Part shown: piece after piece, positions 1-13,913 of the stretch
Numbering within the stretch: the stretch's first letter is position 1
Layout of the letters: every line of letters begins with the position of its first letter
Assembly (NCBI GenBank): GCA_947372965.1
Contig: CANBVR010000009.1
Span: 1 to 43,650, forward strand
Direction of reading: 5' to 3'
From: Actinomycetota bacterium
GTDB taxonomy: Bacteria; Actinomycetota; Actinomycetes; Nanopelagicales; Nanopelagicaceae
DNA length: 43,650 nucleotides
Notes under the pieces: generated by a model
What the model was told of the DNA's origin: nothing
Databases searched by the model: none
The model's input: only the letters and a program-made list of their open reading frames with translations
Position numbers and translations under genes: made by a program

Positions 1-1170
1 GTTATCCCTTCTCGTGAACTTTCTATTCGCCACGATATCGATCCCTCAGAGATCGTCTCAGTTGGCGACCGCGTAGAAGCACTTGTTATTACAAAAGAAG
101 ATAAAGAAGGACGTTTGATCCTTTCAAAGAAGCGCGCACAATACGAACGTGCATGGGGCGAAATTGAAGGCAAGAAAGAGCGTGACGAAGTTGTTACTGG
201 AACAGTTATCGAAGTTGTTAAGGGTGGTTTGATCGTAGATATTGGTCTTCGTGGCTTCCTACCAGCTTCACTGGTTGAAATGCGTCGAGTGCGCGATTTA
301 ACTCCATACATTGGTAAGCAAGTTGAAGCTCGCATCATCGAACTAGATAAGAATCGCAATAACGTGGTTCTCTCACGTCGTGCATTCCTAGAGCAGACAC
401 AGTCAGAATCTCGCACAACCTTCCTAAACCAACTCCAAAAGGGTCAAGTCCGTTCTGGAGTTGTTTCATCGATCGTTAACTTCGGCGCCTTTGTCGATCT
501 TGGTGGCGTAGATGGTCTAGTTCACGTCTCTGAACTCTCATGGAAGCATATTGATCACCCAAGTGAAGTTGTAGAAGTAGGCGATGAAGTAACCGTTGAA
601 GTTCTAGAAGTTGATTTTGAGCGTGAGCGCGTCTCGCTTTCACTTAAGGCAACTCAAGAAGATCCATGGCAAGCATTTGCTCGCACCCACACCATCAACC
701 AAGTGGTTCCTGGTGAAGTTACCAAGCTTGTTCCATTCGGTGCTTTCATTCGCGTCTTTGAGGGAATTGAAGGCTTAGTTCATATTTCTGAACTTGCAGA
801 GCGCCACGTTGAAATTCCAGAACAAGTTGTTCAAGTTGGCGATGAGTTGTTCGTGAAGATTATTGATATCGATCTAGAACGTCGCCGAATCTCACTTTCA
901 CTAAAGCAAGCAAACGAAGGCCACGAAGTTGAGGTTGAAGCATTTGATCCAACCCAATATGGAATGGCAGCTCGTTACGATGCCGAAGGTAACTTCATCT
1001 ATCCAGAAGGATTCGATGCTGATACTCAAGAGTGGCGTCCAGGCTTTGAAGCACAACGCGAAGAGTGGGAGCGTCAATACGCCGAAGCTCAATCTCGCTT
1101 CATGGCGCACCGCAAGCAATCTCAAGAAGCAAAGGCCGCTAACGAAGCAGCTGAAGTAGCGGCAGAATAA
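1..1170 (+). CDS. rpsA: 30S ribosomal protein S1, 5' truncated by window edge
   Basis: Frame 1 is open from base 1 (VIPSRELSIRHDIDPSEIVSVGDRVEALVITKEDKEGRLILSKKRA...). Repeated S1 domains (GAFVDLGGVDGLVHVSELSWKHIDHPSEVVEVGDEV). The ORF-track start at 115 is an internal TTG. Confidence 0.97.
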   Translation, partial: VIPSRELSIRHDIDPSEIVSVGDRVEALVITKEDKEGRLILSKKRAQYERAWGEIEGKKERDEVVTGTVIEVVKGGLIVDIGLRGFLPASLVEMRRVRDLTPYIGKQVEARIIELDKNRNNVVLSRRAFLEQTQSESRTTFLNQLQKGQVRSGVVSSIVNFGAFVDLGGVDGLVHVSELSWKHIDHPSEVVEVGDEVTVEVLEVDFERERVSLSLKATQEDPWQAFARTHTINQVVPGEVTKLVPFGAFIRVFEGIEGLVHISELAERHVEIPEQVVQVGDELFVKIIDIDLERRRISLSLKQANEGHEVEVEAFDPTQYGMAARYDAEGNFIYPEGFDADTQEWRPGFEAQREEWERQYAEAQSRFMAHRKQSQEAKAANEAAEVAAE

Positions 1171-1192
1171 CTTCTCCGCAATAAATAGAGTT

Positions 1193-1220
1193 AAAGGCCC
1201 TGACTTCGGTCGGGGCCTTT
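1193..1220 (+). terminator. Intrinsic terminator after rpsA
   Basis: AAAGGCCCTGAC-TTCG-GTCGGGGCCTTT hairpin with UUCG-type loop directly downstream of the rpsA stop. Confidence 0.8.
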
Positions 1221-1272
1221 ACCATTTTCTGGGGTTACTGCATCCGATGGAATTAATAGATAGAGTTGTAAC

Positions 1273-1881
1273 GTGTTGAAAGTAGCGCTCACCGGAGGTA
1301 TTGGGTCAGGCAAATCCCTTGCCGGTGAGTATTTTGAATTGATTGGCGCAACGGTGATCGATTCTGATCAATTAGCGCGAGAAGTTGTTGAACGTGGCAC
1401 AGAGGGATTTGATGAAATAGTTGTTGCTTTTGGTGATGAGATTTTACGTGATGGAAACTTGGATCGTGCGAAATTAGCCCAATTAATCTTTGATGATCCA
1501 AAGGCCAAATCCACTTTAGAAGCGATTGTTCACCCTCGAATACAAGAAGCCTTTGATGAAATTCTAGAGCGTTCCCTTTCCGGAGATGTTGTTATTTACC
1601 AGATCCCCCTATTGGTAGAAACTGGCGCCCAGGACCGATTTGATTTCATAATTACTGTAAGTGCGCCACTAGAGCTACGTCGTAAGCGTCTATTAGAGCG
1701 CGGGATGAAGAGCTATGAGATCGAAAAACGTATATCAGCTCAAGCCACAGATGCCGAACGCGAAGAGGTAGCAGATTTCGTATTTATGAATGATGGGGAT
1801 GCAGATGGCCTTCTTCGATTAGTTGAGAATATTTACGAGGATCTGCTTCTACCTCGAGCGCAAGAAAACTTCAAGAAGTGA
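1273..1881 (+). CDS. coaE: Dephospho-CoA kinase
   Basis: [15 protein letters not shown]-loop, [17 protein letters not shown] start at 1273. Confidence 0.95.
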   Translation: MLKVALTGGIGSGKSLAGEYFELIGATVIDSDQLAREVVERGTEGFDEIVVAFGDEILRDGNLDRAKLAQLIFDDPKAKSTLEAIVHPRIQEAFDEILERSLSGDVVIYQIPLLVETGAQDRFDFIITVSAPLELRRKRLLERGMKSYEIEKRISAQATDAEREEVADFVFMNDGDADGLLRLVENIYEDLLLPRAQENFKK

Positions 1882-3956
1882 TGAGGCCAGTCACAGATCT
1901 GCAGCGAAAGGTAAACTCCTTTGAGGTAATAAGTGATTACATCCCTGCTGGCGATCAGCCCGCCGCCATTGCAGAACTTGCAAAAAGAATTCGATCTGGC
2001 GAAGAGAATGTAGTTCTGCTTGGTGCAACTGGAACAGGAAAGTCGGCCACAACTGCTTGGTTGATTGAGGAATTGCAACGGCCCACTCTCGTCCTGGCAC
2101 CAAATAAAACTTTAGCGGCTCAATTAGCAAATGAGTTCAAAGAACTGTTACCTAATAACGCAGTCGAATATTTCGTTTCCTATTACGACTATTACCAGCC
2201 CGAAGCCTATGTTCCTCAGACTGACACTTTTATCGAAAAGGATAGTTCGGTAAATAGTGAGGTCGAACGGTTGCGTCACTCTGCAACGAATTCACTACTC
2301 ACTAGGCGTGATGTAATCGTAGTGGCGACGGTTTCCTGCATTTATGGGTTGGGTACCCCACAAGAATATGTAGATCGAATGATTCAACTCCGAGTTGGGG
2401 ATCGGATTGAAAGAAATGCTTTACTCCGAAAATTTGTAGATATTCTTTACAAGCGAAATGACATGGCTTTTGAACGTGGAACTTTCCGAGTACGCGGCGA
2501 CACCATCGAGATCATTCCAATGTATGAAGAGTTAGCACTTCGTATCGAAATGTTCGGCGATGAGATTGAAAAGATCACGACCCTCCATCCATTAACAGGA
2601 GAAATTATTCGTGATGAGGAAGAAATGTATATCTTCCCGGCAAGTCATTATTCCGCAGGTCCGGAAACAATGAAGCGCGCTATCTCCGAAATTCAAAACG
2701 ATATGGAGATTGCAGTAGATAAGTTTGAGCGCCAAGGTAAGTTATTAGAAGCCCAGCGACTGCGCATGAGAACTACTTTCGATATTGAAATGATGCAGCA
2801 ACTTGGATTTTGTTCCGGAATTGAGAATTACTCAAGACACATTGATGGTCGGGGAGCTGGCTCACCGCCCAACTGTCTTCTCGATTATTTCCCGGAAGAT
2901 TTCTTGGTTGTTATTGATGAGTCACATGTGACTGTCCCACAAATCGGCGCGATGTATGAGGGAGATGCTTCGCGAAAGCGGACACTTGTTGAACATGGAT
3001 TTCGCCTACCGAGCGCACTTGATAACCGGCCGCTGAAATTTGATGAGTTTGTGGAACGAAAAGGACAGACGGTTTATCTATCAGCGACTCCTGGAAAATA
3101 TGAACTTGCCAAGACGGGTGGAGAATTCGTTGAGCAAGTAATCCGCCCGACTGGGTTGGTAGATCCAAAAATTGTTATCAAGCCGATAAAAGGACAGATC
3201 GATGATCTCTTTGATGAGATCAATATCCGAGCTGAGAAAAATGAACGAGTTTTAGTTACCACCTTGACGAAGAAAATGTCCGAGGATTTAACAGATTACC
3301 TTCTGGAAAAAGGAGTGCGAGTTAGATACCTCCATAGCGAAGTTGACACCCTTAGAAGAGTTGAGCTACTTCGCGAACTTCGAAGTGGCGAATACGATGT
3401 ATTGATTGGTATTAATTTGCTTCGAGAAGGGCTTGATCTGCCGGAGGTTTCGCTAGTTGCAATTCTTGACGCCGACAAACAGGGCTTTCTCCGTTCGGCT
3501 ACCTCGTTAATTCAAACTATCGGTCGTGCCGCACGAAATGTATCTGGTGAAGTTCATATGTATGCCGACAGCATCACCCCAGCCATGGCACAGGCAATCG
3601 ATGAAACTAATCGGCGCCGAGCAAAGCAAGTTGCCTACAATCTAGAACGTGGAATTGATCCACAGCCGCTGCGAAAGAAAATCGCAGATATTACCGATCT
3701 GATCGCAAAGGAGATCGAGGACACAGAAGAGATCGCAGGCGGCAAAAAAGGTGGCGCACCAATCCCGGCTATGGGCTTTGCCAGTAAAGACGCGCACTCT
3801 CTGCCACGACAAGAGTTGATTGGTCTCATAGAATCCCTCACGGATCAAATGAAATCTGCTGCCGGAGAATTGCAATTTGAATTAGCAGCAAGACTTCGTG
3901 ATGAAATTCGAGAGCTTAAAAAAGAGCTCCGTGGGATGGAAGAGGCTGGAACTTGA
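1881..3956 (+). CDS. uvrB: Excinuclease ABC subunit B
   Basis: [38 protein letters not shown]-terminal UVR motif; ATG at 1881 overlaps coaE stop. Confidence 0.98.
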   Translation: MRPVTDLQRKVNSFEVISDYIPAGDQPAAIAELAKRIRSGEENVVLLGATGTGKSATTAWLIEELQRPTLVLAPNKTLAAQLANEFKELLPNNAVEYFVSYYDYYQPEAYVPQTDTFIEKDSSVNSEVERLRHSATNSLLTRRDVIVVATVSCIYGLGTPQEYVDRMIQLRVGDRIERNALLRKFVDILYKRNDMAFERGTFRVRGDTIEIIPMYEELALRIEMFGDEIEKITTLHPLTGEIIRDEEEMYIFPASHYSAGPETMKRAISEIQNDMEIAVDKFERQGKLLEAQRLRMRTTFDIEMMQQLGFCSGIENYSRHIDGRGAGSPPNCLLDYFPEDFLVVIDESHVTVPQIGAMYEGDASRKRTLVEHGFRLPSALDNRPLKFDEFVERKGQTVYLSATPGKYELAKTGGEFVEQVIRPTGLVDPKIVIKPIKGQIDDLFDEINIRAEKNERVLVTTLTKKMSEDLTDYLLEKGVRVRYLHSEVDTLRRVELLRELRSGEYDVLIGINLLREGLDLPEVSLVAILDADKQGFLRSATSLIQTIGRAARNVSGEVHMYADSITPAMAQAIDETNRRRAKQVAYNLERGIDPQPLRKKIADITDLIAKEIEDTEEIAGGKKGGAPIPAMGFASKDAHSLPRQELIGLIESLTDQMKSAAGELQFELAARLRDEIRELKKELRGMEEAGT

Positions 3957-6796
3957 ACGCAGATCGGTTAGTTGTACGAGGTGCGCGGGAGCACAATCTT
4001 AAGAATGTCTCGATCGATCTGCCACGAAATGCTCTGGTTGTTTTTACCGGACTTTCTGGATCTGGAAAATCTTCTCTAGCGTTTGACACAATCTTTGCCG
4101 AAGGCCAACGCCGTTATGTTGAATCACTCTCAGCCTATGCGCGCCAATTCTTGGGGCAGATGGATAAGCCCGATGTAGATTTTATCGAGGGCCTCTCGCC
4201 GGCGGTATCGATTGATCAGAAATCCACGAATCGAAACCCACGTTCAACTGTTGGAACCATCACTGAAGTTTACGATTATCTTCGGTTGCTCTTCGCTCGT
4301 GCGGGAAGACCACATTGTCCGAAATGTGGAAAGGCCATTGCAAAGCAGACGCCTCAGAATATTGTTGACCAGATTTTGGCTATGGAAGAGGGAACAAAGT
4401 TTTTAATCCTTGCGCCGGTTATCAGGGCTCGCAAAGGAGAATTTCTAGATCTTTTTAAGGATTTCACGACGCAAGGATTTTCTCGCGTGAGAGTAGATGG
4501 CACGGTCTATGCGATTGCTGATGTTCCAAAACTAAAAAAACAGGAGAAGCACACTATTGAAGTGGTAGTTGATCGAATGACGGTCAATCCAGAATCAAAG
4601 ACGAGATTAACTGATTCGATAGAGACTGCCCTTCGCTTGGCAAATGGCTTGGTAATCCTTGATTTTGTTGATTTAAAAGCTGGCTCGGCAGATAAAGAGC
4701 GTACCTATAGCGAGCACATGGCCTGTCATGACTGTGAACTCTCTTTCGAAGAGCTCGAGCCGAGATCTTTCTCCTTCAACTCACCATTTGGCGCCTGTCC
4801 TGAATGTTCTGGAATTGGTACGAAATTAGAGGTAGATGAAGAGTTAGTAATCCCTGATGATGAACTTTCAATCTCTGATGGTGCTATTGCCCCTTGGGCG
4901 GGCGGACAATCCTCGGAATATTTCCAGAGATTGCTAGAAGGACTTGCCGGTGAACTTAAATTTTCTCTGACTAATCCCTGGAAGAAATTACCGGTTAAAG
5001 CAAAAGAAGCGATTTTGCATGGATGGGATTATGAGGTTCATGTTAAATATAAGAACCGCTATGGGCGGGTTAGAAATTATTCAACGGGATTTGAGGGAGT
5101 TGTCTCATTCATTGAACGACGCCATTCAGAAACCGATAGCGACTTCTCGCGCGATAAGTACGAGGCATATATGCGCGAAACGCCTTGCCCAGTATGTAAA
5201 GGTACTCGACTAAAACCTGAGGTTCTGGCTGTGACAATTGGCGAAAAAAGTATTGCGGCAATTTGTGAACTTTCGATAGCTGATTGCGCGCAATTTCTAA
5301 AGAAGATTTCGCTAAATGCCCGAGAGAAGCAGATCGCAGATCGAGTGCTTAAAGAGGTTCATGCTCGTCTTGGTTTCTTGCTCGATGTTGGCCTCGACTA
5401 TCTTTCACTAGACCGTCCGGCTGGAACGTTATCGGGTGGCGAGGCGCAACGTATTCGCCTTGCAACACAAATCGGATCAGGACTCGTAGGAGTTCTTTAC
5501 GTTTTGGATGAGCCGAGTATTGGACTCCATCAACGTGATAATCGAAAATTAATCGAGACTTTAACCAGACTTCGTGATCTTGGAAATACGCTAATTGTGG
5601 TTGAACACGATGAGGATACGATCCGGACGGCGGATTGGATTGTAGACATTGGTCCCGGGGCGGGGGAGCACGGTGGACATGTAGTTTCTTCTGGAGATTA
5701 TGCGGCGTTAATAAGCGCTAAAGATTCAATCACTGGCGCTTATCTCTCTGGACGAATGAAAATTGAAACTCCGAAAGTGCGCCGCCCAAGTGACCCAAAG
5801 CGAGTCATTACAGTAAAAGGTGCGAAAGAAAATAACCTGCAAAGTATTGATGTCACCTTCCCACTTGGCAATTTTGTAGCCGTTTCTGGAGTCAGTGGCT
5901 CTGGTAAATCTACTTTGGTAAATGACATTCTCTACTCTGTATTGGCCAATAAATTAAATGGTGCCCGAATTGTTCCGGGTCGACACCGAACGATCACTGG
6001 CTTGGAGCATCTAGATAAAGTTGTTCACGTGGATCAATCACCAATTGGCCGCACTCCAAGGTCAAATCCAGCTACATACACGGGCGTATTCGACAAGGTA
6101 CGTGCGCTTTTTGCTGAAACCACCGAAGCAAAGATTCGCGGATATCAGCAAGGACGATTTTCATTCAATGTTAAAGGCGGGCGCTGCGAAAATTGTGCTG
6201 GTGATGGCACGATCACGATCGAGATGAACTTTCTTCCCGATGTATATGTCCCATGTGAAGTCTGTCATGGCGCTCGTTATAACCGGGAAACTTTGGAAGT
6301 TCACTACAAGGGCAAGACAATCGCAGAAGTCTTGGATATGTCCATCGAAGAAGCTCACACTTTCTTCGAATCTGTTCCAGCCATCGCTCGATATTTAAAG
6401 ACTTTAAATGATGTCGGACTTGGTTATGTCAGACTTGGGCAATCTGCTCCGACCCTTTCCGGCGGTGAAGCCCAACGTGTGAAACTTGCAACTGAGTTCC
6501 AACGCAGATCTACTGGTCGCACGATTTATGTCCTGGATGAACCGACGACCGGACTCCACTTTGAAGATGTGCGAAAACTTTTAATCGTTTTAAATCGCCT
6601 GGTAGATACGGGAAATACTGTCATTGTTATTGAGCATAACCTTGATGTTATTAAATCAGCAGATTGGGTTATTGACCTTGGGCCTGAAGGAGGCGCGGGT
6701 GGTGGGCTTGTGATCGCTGAAGGTACGCCGGAGCAAGTAGCTAAGAATAAGAAGAGCTATACCGCAACTTTCTTGGCTGAAACCCTAAAACTTTAA
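3953..6796 (+). CDS. uvrA: Excinuclease ABC subunit A
   Basis: Two ABC domains, [37 protein letters not shown], zinc-finger CxxC pairs, LSGGEAQR twice; TTG start overlapping uvrB stop. Confidence 0.98.
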   Translation: MNADRLVVRGAREHNLKNVSIDLPRNALVVFTGLSGSGKSSLAFDTIFAEGQRRYVESLSAYARQFLGQMDKPDVDFIEGLSPAVSIDQKSTNRNPRSTVGTITEVYDYLRLLFARAGRPHCPKCGKAIAKQTPQNIVDQILAMEEGTKFLILAPVIRARKGEFLDLFKDFTTQGFSRVRVDGTVYAIADVPKLKKQEKHTIEVVVDRMTVNPESKTRLTDSIETALRLANGLVILDFVDLKAGSADKERTYSEHMACHDCELSFEELEPRSFSFNSPFGACPECSGIGTKLEVDEELVIPDDELSISDGAIAPWAGGQSSEYFQRLLEGLAGELKFSLTNPWKKLPVKAKEAILHGWDYEVHVKYKNRYGRVRNYSTGFEGVVSFIERRHSETDSDFSRDKYEAYMRETPCPVCKGTRLKPEVLAVTIGEKSIAAICELSIADCAQFLKKISLNAREKQIADRVLKEVHARLGFLLDVGLDYLSLDRPAGTLSGGEAQRIRLATQIGSGLVGVLYVLDEPSIGLHQRDNRKLIETLTRLRDLGNTLIVVEHDEDTIRTADWIVDIGPGAGEHGGHVVSSGDYAALISAKDSITGAYLSGRMKIETPKVRRPSDPKRVITVKGAKENNLQSIDVTFPLGNFVAVSGVSGSGKSTLVNDILYSVLANKLNGARIVPGRHRTITGLEHLDKVVHVDQSPIGRTPRSNPATYTGVFDKVRALFAETTEAKIRGYQQGRFSFNVKGGRCENCAGDGTITIEMNFLPDVYVPCEVCHGARYNRETLEVHYKGKTIAEVLDMSIEEAHTFFESVPAIARYLKTLNDVGLGYVRLGQSAPTLSGGEAQRVKLATEFQRRSTGRTIYVLDEPTTGLHFEDVRKLLIVLNRLVDTGNTVIVIEHNLDVIKSADWVIDLGPEGGAGGGLVIAEGTPEQVAKNKKSYTATFLAETLKL

Positions 6797-6801
6797 GAAC
6801 C

Positions 6802-8712
6802 ATGAGCGATCCGCAGAGTTATCGCCCCGCGAACATACCAACCGACCCAGGGGTGTATCGGTTCTTCGATGAAAAGGGAACAGTTATCTATGTCGGAAAA
6901 GCGAAGAATCTAAAGAATCGCCTCAACTCATATTTTCAAAAAAACCTTCTTGAGAAAACCTATCGGATGGTTCATACCGCAGTAAGGGTTGATTGGACCG
7001 TGGTAAACACAGAGGTCGAAGCTTTACAACTTGAGTTCACTTGGATTAAGTCAGAAAACCCAAAGTTCAATATCCAGTTCAAGGATGATAAGTCTTACCC
7101 ATATCTGGCGGTAAGTCTTAAGGAAGATTTTCCAAGACTCTTTATATCTCGCGCCAAGAAGCGACCAGGGGTTAAATACTTTGGGCCTTATGCACAAGCT
7201 TGGGCGCTGCGCAGCACATTCGATGTGATTCAAAAGATTTATCCAATTAGATCGTGCTCCGATTCAAATTTTGCTAGGGCTGCTCGAGCCAAGCGACAAT
7301 GCCTCCTTGGAGATATTGGAAAATGCTCGGCACCGTGCGTTAATTGGGTAAGTAAAGAAGAGCATCTGAAGATTGCAAAGAACCTAGTCAAATTTGTCGA
7401 CTCAAATCCGGATGACATTTCCAAACAACTAGAGATCGATATGGCTAAGGCCTCTGAAAATGAAGAATTTGAAAGAGCGGCAAAATTGCGCGATCAAATT
7501 CAGGCAATTGAGCGATCCAATGAGACGGCCGGAACGATGCTCAGCCAGAGTTTTTCTGCGGATTTAATTGCAACATATGAAGAGATTACCCATGTGGGGG
7601 TCACGCTATTTTCCGTTCGACACGGAAGGGTAGTTGGTTCCCGATCATGGATCATGGATCGAGCCGACGTCCTCGAGGATCAAAGTGTTATAGAAGCAGC
7701 GCTAGTTCGAATCTATTCAGATGTTGACGCGCCCTCAGAGATTTTAGTTGATGAATTACCAGAAAATGTTGAAACAATTCAAAGCTGGCTTGCGGCGAAA
7801 TTTGATAAGAATGTTGCAATAACAAAGCCACAACGTGGTGAAAAAGTTGAGGTTATTGCAACAGTAAAACGAAATGCACATCAGGCGCTAATTCAATATC
7901 TTTCAAAGCGATCAAATGATTCAGCTGTTAGCGGTAAAGCCTTAGAAGAGATTGCCTCCGCACTAGATCTGGCCGAACTTCCACTCCGAATAGAATGTTT
8001 TGATATCTCTAATACTCAAGGGACAAATATGGTTGCCTCAATGGTCGTTTTTGAAGATGGGCAAATCAAGAAGAGCGATTACCGGAGATTTGCTATCTCT
8101 GACGAAGCTGGATTTGACGATACTCGAGCAATGCATCATGTTCTTACTCGTAGACTCAAACGTTACCTAGCTGAGCGGGAAATAAATCAAGAAGAGGTCC
8201 TTGTCGCAGGCGGAGCTAGATCTAAGTTTGCCTACCCACCTCAACTCATAGTTGTAGATGGCGGAGCACCTCAAGTAGCGGCGGCAGCCAGAGCCTTAGC
8301 TGAATTAGGCATTTCCGATATTGCCTTATGTGGTTTGGCCAAGCGACTTGAAGAGGTGTGGCTTCCTGACAGCAAAGAACCAATAATTTTTCCACGCCAC
8401 AGCGAAGGTCTATATCTCTTACAAAGGATTAGAGATGAAGCACATAGATTTGCGATTACTTTTCATAGAAGTAAGCGATCGGCGATGATGCTGGAGTCAT
8501 TCTTAGATGACATTCCGCAATTGGGCGAGGCCCGCAGAAAGGCGCTCTTGGAGAAATTCGGATCAATAGCCTCCTTTAAGAAAGCCGATCAGGCGCAAAT
8601 TGCCGCAATTCCTGGAATTGGTGAAAAGACTGCCGCGCTTATATTTGATTTCATTACTCAGAATGTAACCGAGACAAGTTCGGTGGATATGGAAACTGGT
8701 GAAATATCCTGA
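6802..8712 (+). CDS. uvrC: Excinuclease ABC subunit C
   Basis: GIY-YIG domain (PGVYRFFDEKGTVIYVGKAKNLKNRL), UVR motif, C-terminal HhH (IPGIGEKTAALIF). Confidence 0.97.
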   Translation: MSDPQSYRPANIPTDPGVYRFFDEKGTVIYVGKAKNLKNRLNSYFQKNLLEKTYRMVHTAVRVDWTVVNTEVEALQLEFTWIKSENPKFNIQFKDDKSYPYLAVSLKEDFPRLFISRAKKRPGVKYFGPYAQAWALRSTFDVIQKIYPIRSCSDSNFARAARAKRQCLLGDIGKCSAPCVNWVSKEEHLKIAKNLVKFVDSNPDDISKQLEIDMAKASENEEFERAAKLRDQIQAIERSNETAGTMLSQSFSADLIATYEEITHVGVTLFSVRHGRVVGSRSWIMDRADVLEDQSVIEAALVRIYSDVDAPSEILVDELPENVETIQSWLAAKFDKNVAITKPQRGEKVEVIATVKRNAHQALIQYLSKRSNDSAVSGKALEEIASALDLAELPLRIECFDISNTQGTNMVASMVVFEDGQIKKSDYRRFAISDEAGFDDTRAMHHVLTRRLKRYLAEREINQEEVLVAGGARSKFAYPPQLIVVDGGAPQVAAAARALAELGISDIALCGLAKRLEEVWLPDSKEPIIFPRHSEGLYLLQRIRDEAHRFAITFHRSKRSAMMLESFLDDIPQLGEARRKALLEKFGSIASFKKADQAQIAAIPGIGEKTAALIFDFITQNVTETSSVDMETGEIS

Positions 8713-8724
8713 GAGGATTACCTT

Positions 8725-9600
8725 ATGACCTCCAATGAAGTTGTTGTGATAACTGGAATGAGCGGTGCTGGAAGATCGACGGTCGCACATTCGCTGGAGG
8801 ATTTAGGTTGGTATGTGGTCGATAATTTGCCACCCGCTATGTTGGCAACGTTATGTGAACTTGCAGCTAAGAGCGCCACATCCATGGCGGTAGTTATCGA
8901 TGTTAGAGGTAGAGAATTCTTTGACGATTTAACAAGAGCACTTGCTGAGCTGGGAGAGATTGGAATTGCTAGAAGAGTTCTTTTTGTCGATGCTGCCGAT
9001 GATGTCCTGGTCCGCAGATTTGAAGCGACTAGACGACCACATCCTCTTCAGGGCAATGACCGAATCTTGGATGGAATTACAAGAGAACGAGATCGCCTGC
9101 AGGAAGTTCGATCATTTGCCGATGTAATTATTGATTCGTCTTCACTAAATATTCACCAATTAGATAAAAAGGTTGCCGACATATTTCAAGAGGGGGACAG
9201 CGCTGATCTGCGAGTAAATCTCCTTTCATTTGGATATAAATATGGAATCCCAGTAGACGCTGATTTAGTTATGGATTGCCGTTTTATAGCAAACCCACAT
9301 TGGATCCCAGAACTTCGCCCACTAACTGGGTTGGATAGCGCTGTTAGAGACAATGTGCTAAGTACGGATAATGTTAAAGATTTCTTAAATAAGTATGAGG
9401 CGCTCTTTGAGACCATTGCAACTGGGTTTATCCATGAAGGTAGAAAGTATTTAACACTTGCCGTTGGTTGTACTGGTGGTAAACATCGCTCTGTAGCGAT
9501 CGCTGAAGAGATTTCACGTCGATTAAATGGAGCTTCACACCCAAGTGGTAAATCAATCTCATCACACCCCATCCATCGGGATCTTGGTCGCGAACTTTAG
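8725..9600 (+). CDS. rapZ: RapZ/YvcJ family nucleotide-binding protein
   Basis: VVITGMSGAGRSTVAHSLEDLGWYVVDNLPP; LAVGCTGGKHRSVAIAE; adjacent to yvcK-whiA. Confidence 0.95.
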   Translation: MTSNEVVVITGMSGAGRSTVAHSLEDLGWYVVDNLPPAMLATLCELAAKSATSMAVVIDVRGREFFDDLTRALAELGEIGIARRVLFVDAADDVLVRRFEATRRPHPLQGNDRILDGITRERDRLQEVRSFADVIIDSSSLNIHQLDKKVADIFQEGDSADLRVNLLSFGYKYGIPVDADLVMDCRFIANPHWIPELRPLTGLDSAVRDNVLSTDNVKDFLNKYEALFETIATGFIHEGRKYLTLAVGCTGGKHRSVAIAEEISRRLNGASHPSGKSISSHPIHRDLGREL

Positions 9601-10536
9601 ATGTCGGTAAAAGTAGTCGCCCTTGGTGGTGGACATGGGTTGGCTGCCACGTTAACTTCTTTGCGGGCAGTTACGGATCAAATAACTGCAATAGTTACTG
9701 TTGCTGACAATGGTGGTTCCAGTGGAAGGCTACGTGAAGAGTTTAATTCACTTCCGCCCGGTGATTTAAGGATGGCCCTTGCCGCCCTCTGCGGCGATGA
9801 TTCGTGGGGTCGAAATTGGGCAGAGATCTTGCAATACCGATTCACAAGTTCAGGCGAGATGAGTGGCCATGCGGTTGGAAATTTACTTCTTACCGCGTTA
9901 TGGGATCGCGATGGTGATCCAGTCGCCGGCGTAGCAAAAGTTGGCGAACTCTTGAGAATTGTTGGAAAGGTATTGCCGATGGCAACCGATCCACTTGATA
10001 TTGAAGGAACATTTATCACTCCTACTGGCGAAAAAATTGTGCGAGGTCAAATAGAAGTTGCGACGACAAAGGCAAAAGTTAAATCTCTAAAATTGATTCC
10101 AGAGAATCCAAGAGCGACGCGCCAAGCTCTAGAGGCAATTGAACATGCAGATTGGATTACGGTTGGACCTGGCTCTTGGTTTTCAAGTGTGATGCCACAT
10201 TTCTTGCTTAAAGAACAAGCGGATGCGATCGCGAAAAGTTCGGCAAAGAAAGTGATGATCTTTAACTTGCCCGAAGCCGTTAGCGAAGGTGAGTTTGCTG
10301 GAATTAGCCCCAGCGAACACCTAGAGTTTGTCTTGGCGCACGCGCCAAACTTAAAGATAGATATCGCACTGGCAGATCCGCAAATCGTGAAGAGCCCAGA
10401 ATCTCGTCAAAGTTTGGAAGATCTGGTCGCCAAGTGCGGTGGTCGGTTGGAAATTGTCGATCTTTCCATCAAACCTGGGGCAAGTGCGCATGATGTTGGG
10501 AAAATGAGTTCTTTTTTCGCACACATTTTTCCTTGA
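9601..10536 (+). CDS. yvcK: Gluconeogenesis factor YvcK family (CofD-like/UPF0052)
   Basis: [43 protein letters not shown]; abuts rapZ. Confidence 0.94.
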   Translation: MSVKVVALGGGHGLAATLTSLRAVTDQITAIVTVADNGGSSGRLREEFNSLPPGDLRMALAALCGDDSWGRNWAEILQYRFTSSGEMSGHAVGNLLLTALWDRDGDPVAGVAKVGELLRIVGKVLPMATDPLDIEGTFITPTGEKIVRGQIEVATTKAKVKSLKLIPENPRATRQALEAIEHADWITVGPGSWFSSVMPHFLLKEQADAIAKSSAKKVMIFNLPEAVSEGEFAGISPSEHLEFVLAHAPNLKIDIALADPQIVKSPESRQSLEDLVAKCGGRLEIVDLSIKPGASAHDVGKMSSFFAHIFP

Positions 10537-10555
10537 ACCCTGCTTAAATACCCAC

Positions 10556-11536
10556 ATGGCCATGACTGCATCAGTAAAAGACGAGTTAAGCCGTCTATCA
10601 GTCACCAAACCATGCTGTCGAAAAGCTGAGGTTTCAGCCCTGCTTCGTTTTGCAGGAGGGTTGCACATTACTGCTGGAAAGATTGCAATCGAAGTGGAAC
10701 TAGATACTGCGCAAAGCGCTCGTAGGTTGCGAAAAGATATTGCAGAAGTTTTTGGTCACGATAGTGAATTAGCTGTCCTATCTCCAAGTGGCATCCGAAA
10801 AGGAAGTCGTTACGTAGTGCGAGTTACCTCAGATGGGGATGCGCTTGCAAGGCAAACAGGATTGATTGACGCAAATAGCAGACCGATACGTGGGCTACCG
10901 CCACAAGTAGTTTCCGCTGGGATTTGCGACGCCGAGGCAGCTTGGCGCGGTGCTTTCTTGGCGCATGGTTCGTTAACAGAACCAGGTCGCTCATCTGCGC
11001 TAGAGATTACTTGCCCAGGTCCAGAAGCGGCTCTGGCTCTAGTTGGGGCTGCACGAAGACTTGGAATTACTGCAAAGGCGCGTGAAGTTCGTAGCGTTGA
11101 TCGGGTAGTGCTACGTGATGGCGATGCAATTGGCGCCTTGCTAACAAGACTTGGTGCACATGAAAGTGTTCTTGCTTGGGAAGAGCGAAGGATGCGCCGT
11201 GAAGTTAGAGCCACCGCCAATCGCCTGGCAAATTTTGATGATGCAAATCTTCGTCGCTCTGCCAGAGCCGCAGTTGCTGCCTCCGCACGAGTTGCTAGGG
11301 CGATGGAAATATTAGGTGAGGAAATACCAGGGCATTTGAAAGAAGCTGGTGAATTACGCATTAATCATGGACAGGCTAGCTTGGAAGAATTGGGCTCACT
11401 AGCCACTCCACCAATGACCAAGGATGCGATTGCTGGAAGAATTAGACGTTTACTCGCAATGGCCGATAAGCGTGCTCATGATCTAGGTGTTCCCGATACC
11501 GAGGCGGGCTTAAGTCCAGATTTACTCGCCGAATAG
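10556..11536 (+). CDS. whiA: Sporulation/cell division regulator WhiA
   Basis: [36 protein letters not shown]-terminal HTH ([34 protein letters not shown]). Confidence 0.95.
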   Translation: MAMTASVKDELSRLSVTKPCCRKAEVSALLRFAGGLHITAGKIAIEVELDTAQSARRLRKDIAEVFGHDSELAVLSPSGIRKGSRYVVRVTSDGDALARQTGLIDANSRPIRGLPPQVVSAGICDAEAAWRGAFLAHGSLTEPGRSSALEITCPGPEAALALVGAARRLGITAKAREVRSVDRVVLRDGDAIGALLTRLGAHESVLAWEERRMRREVRATANRLANFDDANLRRSARAAVAASARVARAMEILGEEIPGHLKEAGELRINHGQASLEELGSLATPPMTKDAIAGRIRRLLAMADKRAHDLGVPDTEAGLSPDLLAE

Positions 11537-11572
11537 ATTCGCTACCGATCGGTAAGGGATAAATCCGAGGCG

Positions 11573-11599
11573 GTTAGGCTGATAGGGTAAGAGCCTAAC
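11573..11599 (+). promoter_or_regulatory. Perfect 8-bp inverted repeat in gap leader
   Basis: GTTAGGCT-(GATAGGGTAAG)-AGCCTAAC in the 150-bp whiA-gap intergenic region; function unknown. Confidence 0.45.
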
Positions 11600-11673
11600 A
11601 ACCCCACAACGAAGTGGAACGTCGAATCTTGGGCGTTAAGAATCTGAGTATTCAAACTCAAAACAACTTTTAA

Positions 11674-12686
<1,013 letters not shown>

Positions 12687-12687
<1 letters not shown>

Positions 12688-13877
12688 TGGTTCTTTCTAC
12701 GCTGGCAACTCTTGAGAGCATCGATCTTCAAGGGAAGCGTGTATTACTTCGCTGTGATTTAAATGTTCCCTTGAAAGATGGAGTAATCACAGACGATGGT
12801 CGGATACGTGCATCAATACCGACAATAAAATATTTATTGGCACAAGGTGCGGCAGTAGTAATTACTGCCCACCTAGGCCGTCCAAAAGGCGAACGAAAGC
12901 CAGAATTATCTCTTGCTCCAATAGCAATCCGCCTGAGCGAAGCACTCGGTTCCAAAGTCACATTCTCGGATGAGATTGTAAATAGTGCCAAAGCTAAGGG
13001 CGTCAAGAGCGGCGAGGTTGTACTCCTTGAAAATATTCGTTACGAAAATGCTGAAACAAGCAAAGATGAAGGTGAGCGTAGCGCTCTTGCTAAAGAATTA
13101 GCTTCATACGCAGATGTATTCATAAGTGATGGATTTGGCGCAGTACATCGCAAGCATGCTTCGGTTTATGATGTTGCAAAGTTATTGCCACATGCTGCTG
13201 GCTACCTCGTCGCCGCAGAGATTGAGGTTTTAAAGAAACTTACCCAATCGCCAGAGCGTCCTTATGGAGTGGTACTTGGTGGCGCAAAAGTCTCAGATAA
13301 GATCGGTGTTATCTCGAACTTGTTGGATAAAGTAAATGTTTTAGCCATTGGCGGTGGGATGCTTTTCACTTTCCTCGCAGCTCAAGGTAAAGAGATTGGA
13401 AAATCTCTTGTCGAGACTGATCTAATCCCGACCGTTAAAGAATTGCTTTCTCGTGCGCAAGAGTTGGGCGTTAAGATTTTGCTACCGACCGATATCATCG
13501 TTGCGCCAGAATTCTCAGCCGATGCAACCCCAACAACAGTTTCGGCAGATTCGATTCCAGCCGACCAAATGGGCCTTGATATTGGACCAGAGACTGCCGC
13601 AAGTTTTGCTGCTGCTATTTCAGAATGTAAAACTGTATTCTGGAATGGCCCAATGGGAGTCTTTGAGTTTCCAAATTTTGCCAACGGCACAAAGGTTGTA
13701 GCGCAAGCCCTTACGAGCGTTTCAGGAATTTCTGTCGTCGGTGGCGGAGATTCGGCAGCTGCTGTTCGTAAACTTGGATTTAAGGATTCACAATTTGGAT
13801 ACATCTCTACCGGTGGGGGAGCCTCACTTGAGTACCTAGAAGGTAAAGAGTTGCCCGGCATCGTTGCACTTAACTAG
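12687..13877 (+). CDS. pgk: Phosphoglycerate kinase
   Basis: GKRVLLRCDLNVPLKDG; TAHLGRPKGE; VVGGGDSAAAVRKLG; TAATG overlap with gap stop. Confidence 0.98.
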
Positions 13878-13913
13878 TTCTTAATTAAAATCTTTAAATA
13901 CTAAAGGGGAAGC

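Noticed and set aside
10810-11361. 183-aa minus-strand ORF inside whiA
   Set aside because: Fully antisense to a strongly supported gene; low-complexity Ala/Arg/Ser composition typical of codon-bias shadow ORFs; no recognisable domain.
13382-13861. 159-aa minus-strand ORF inside pgk
   Set aside because: Antisense shadow of pgk, no domain signature.
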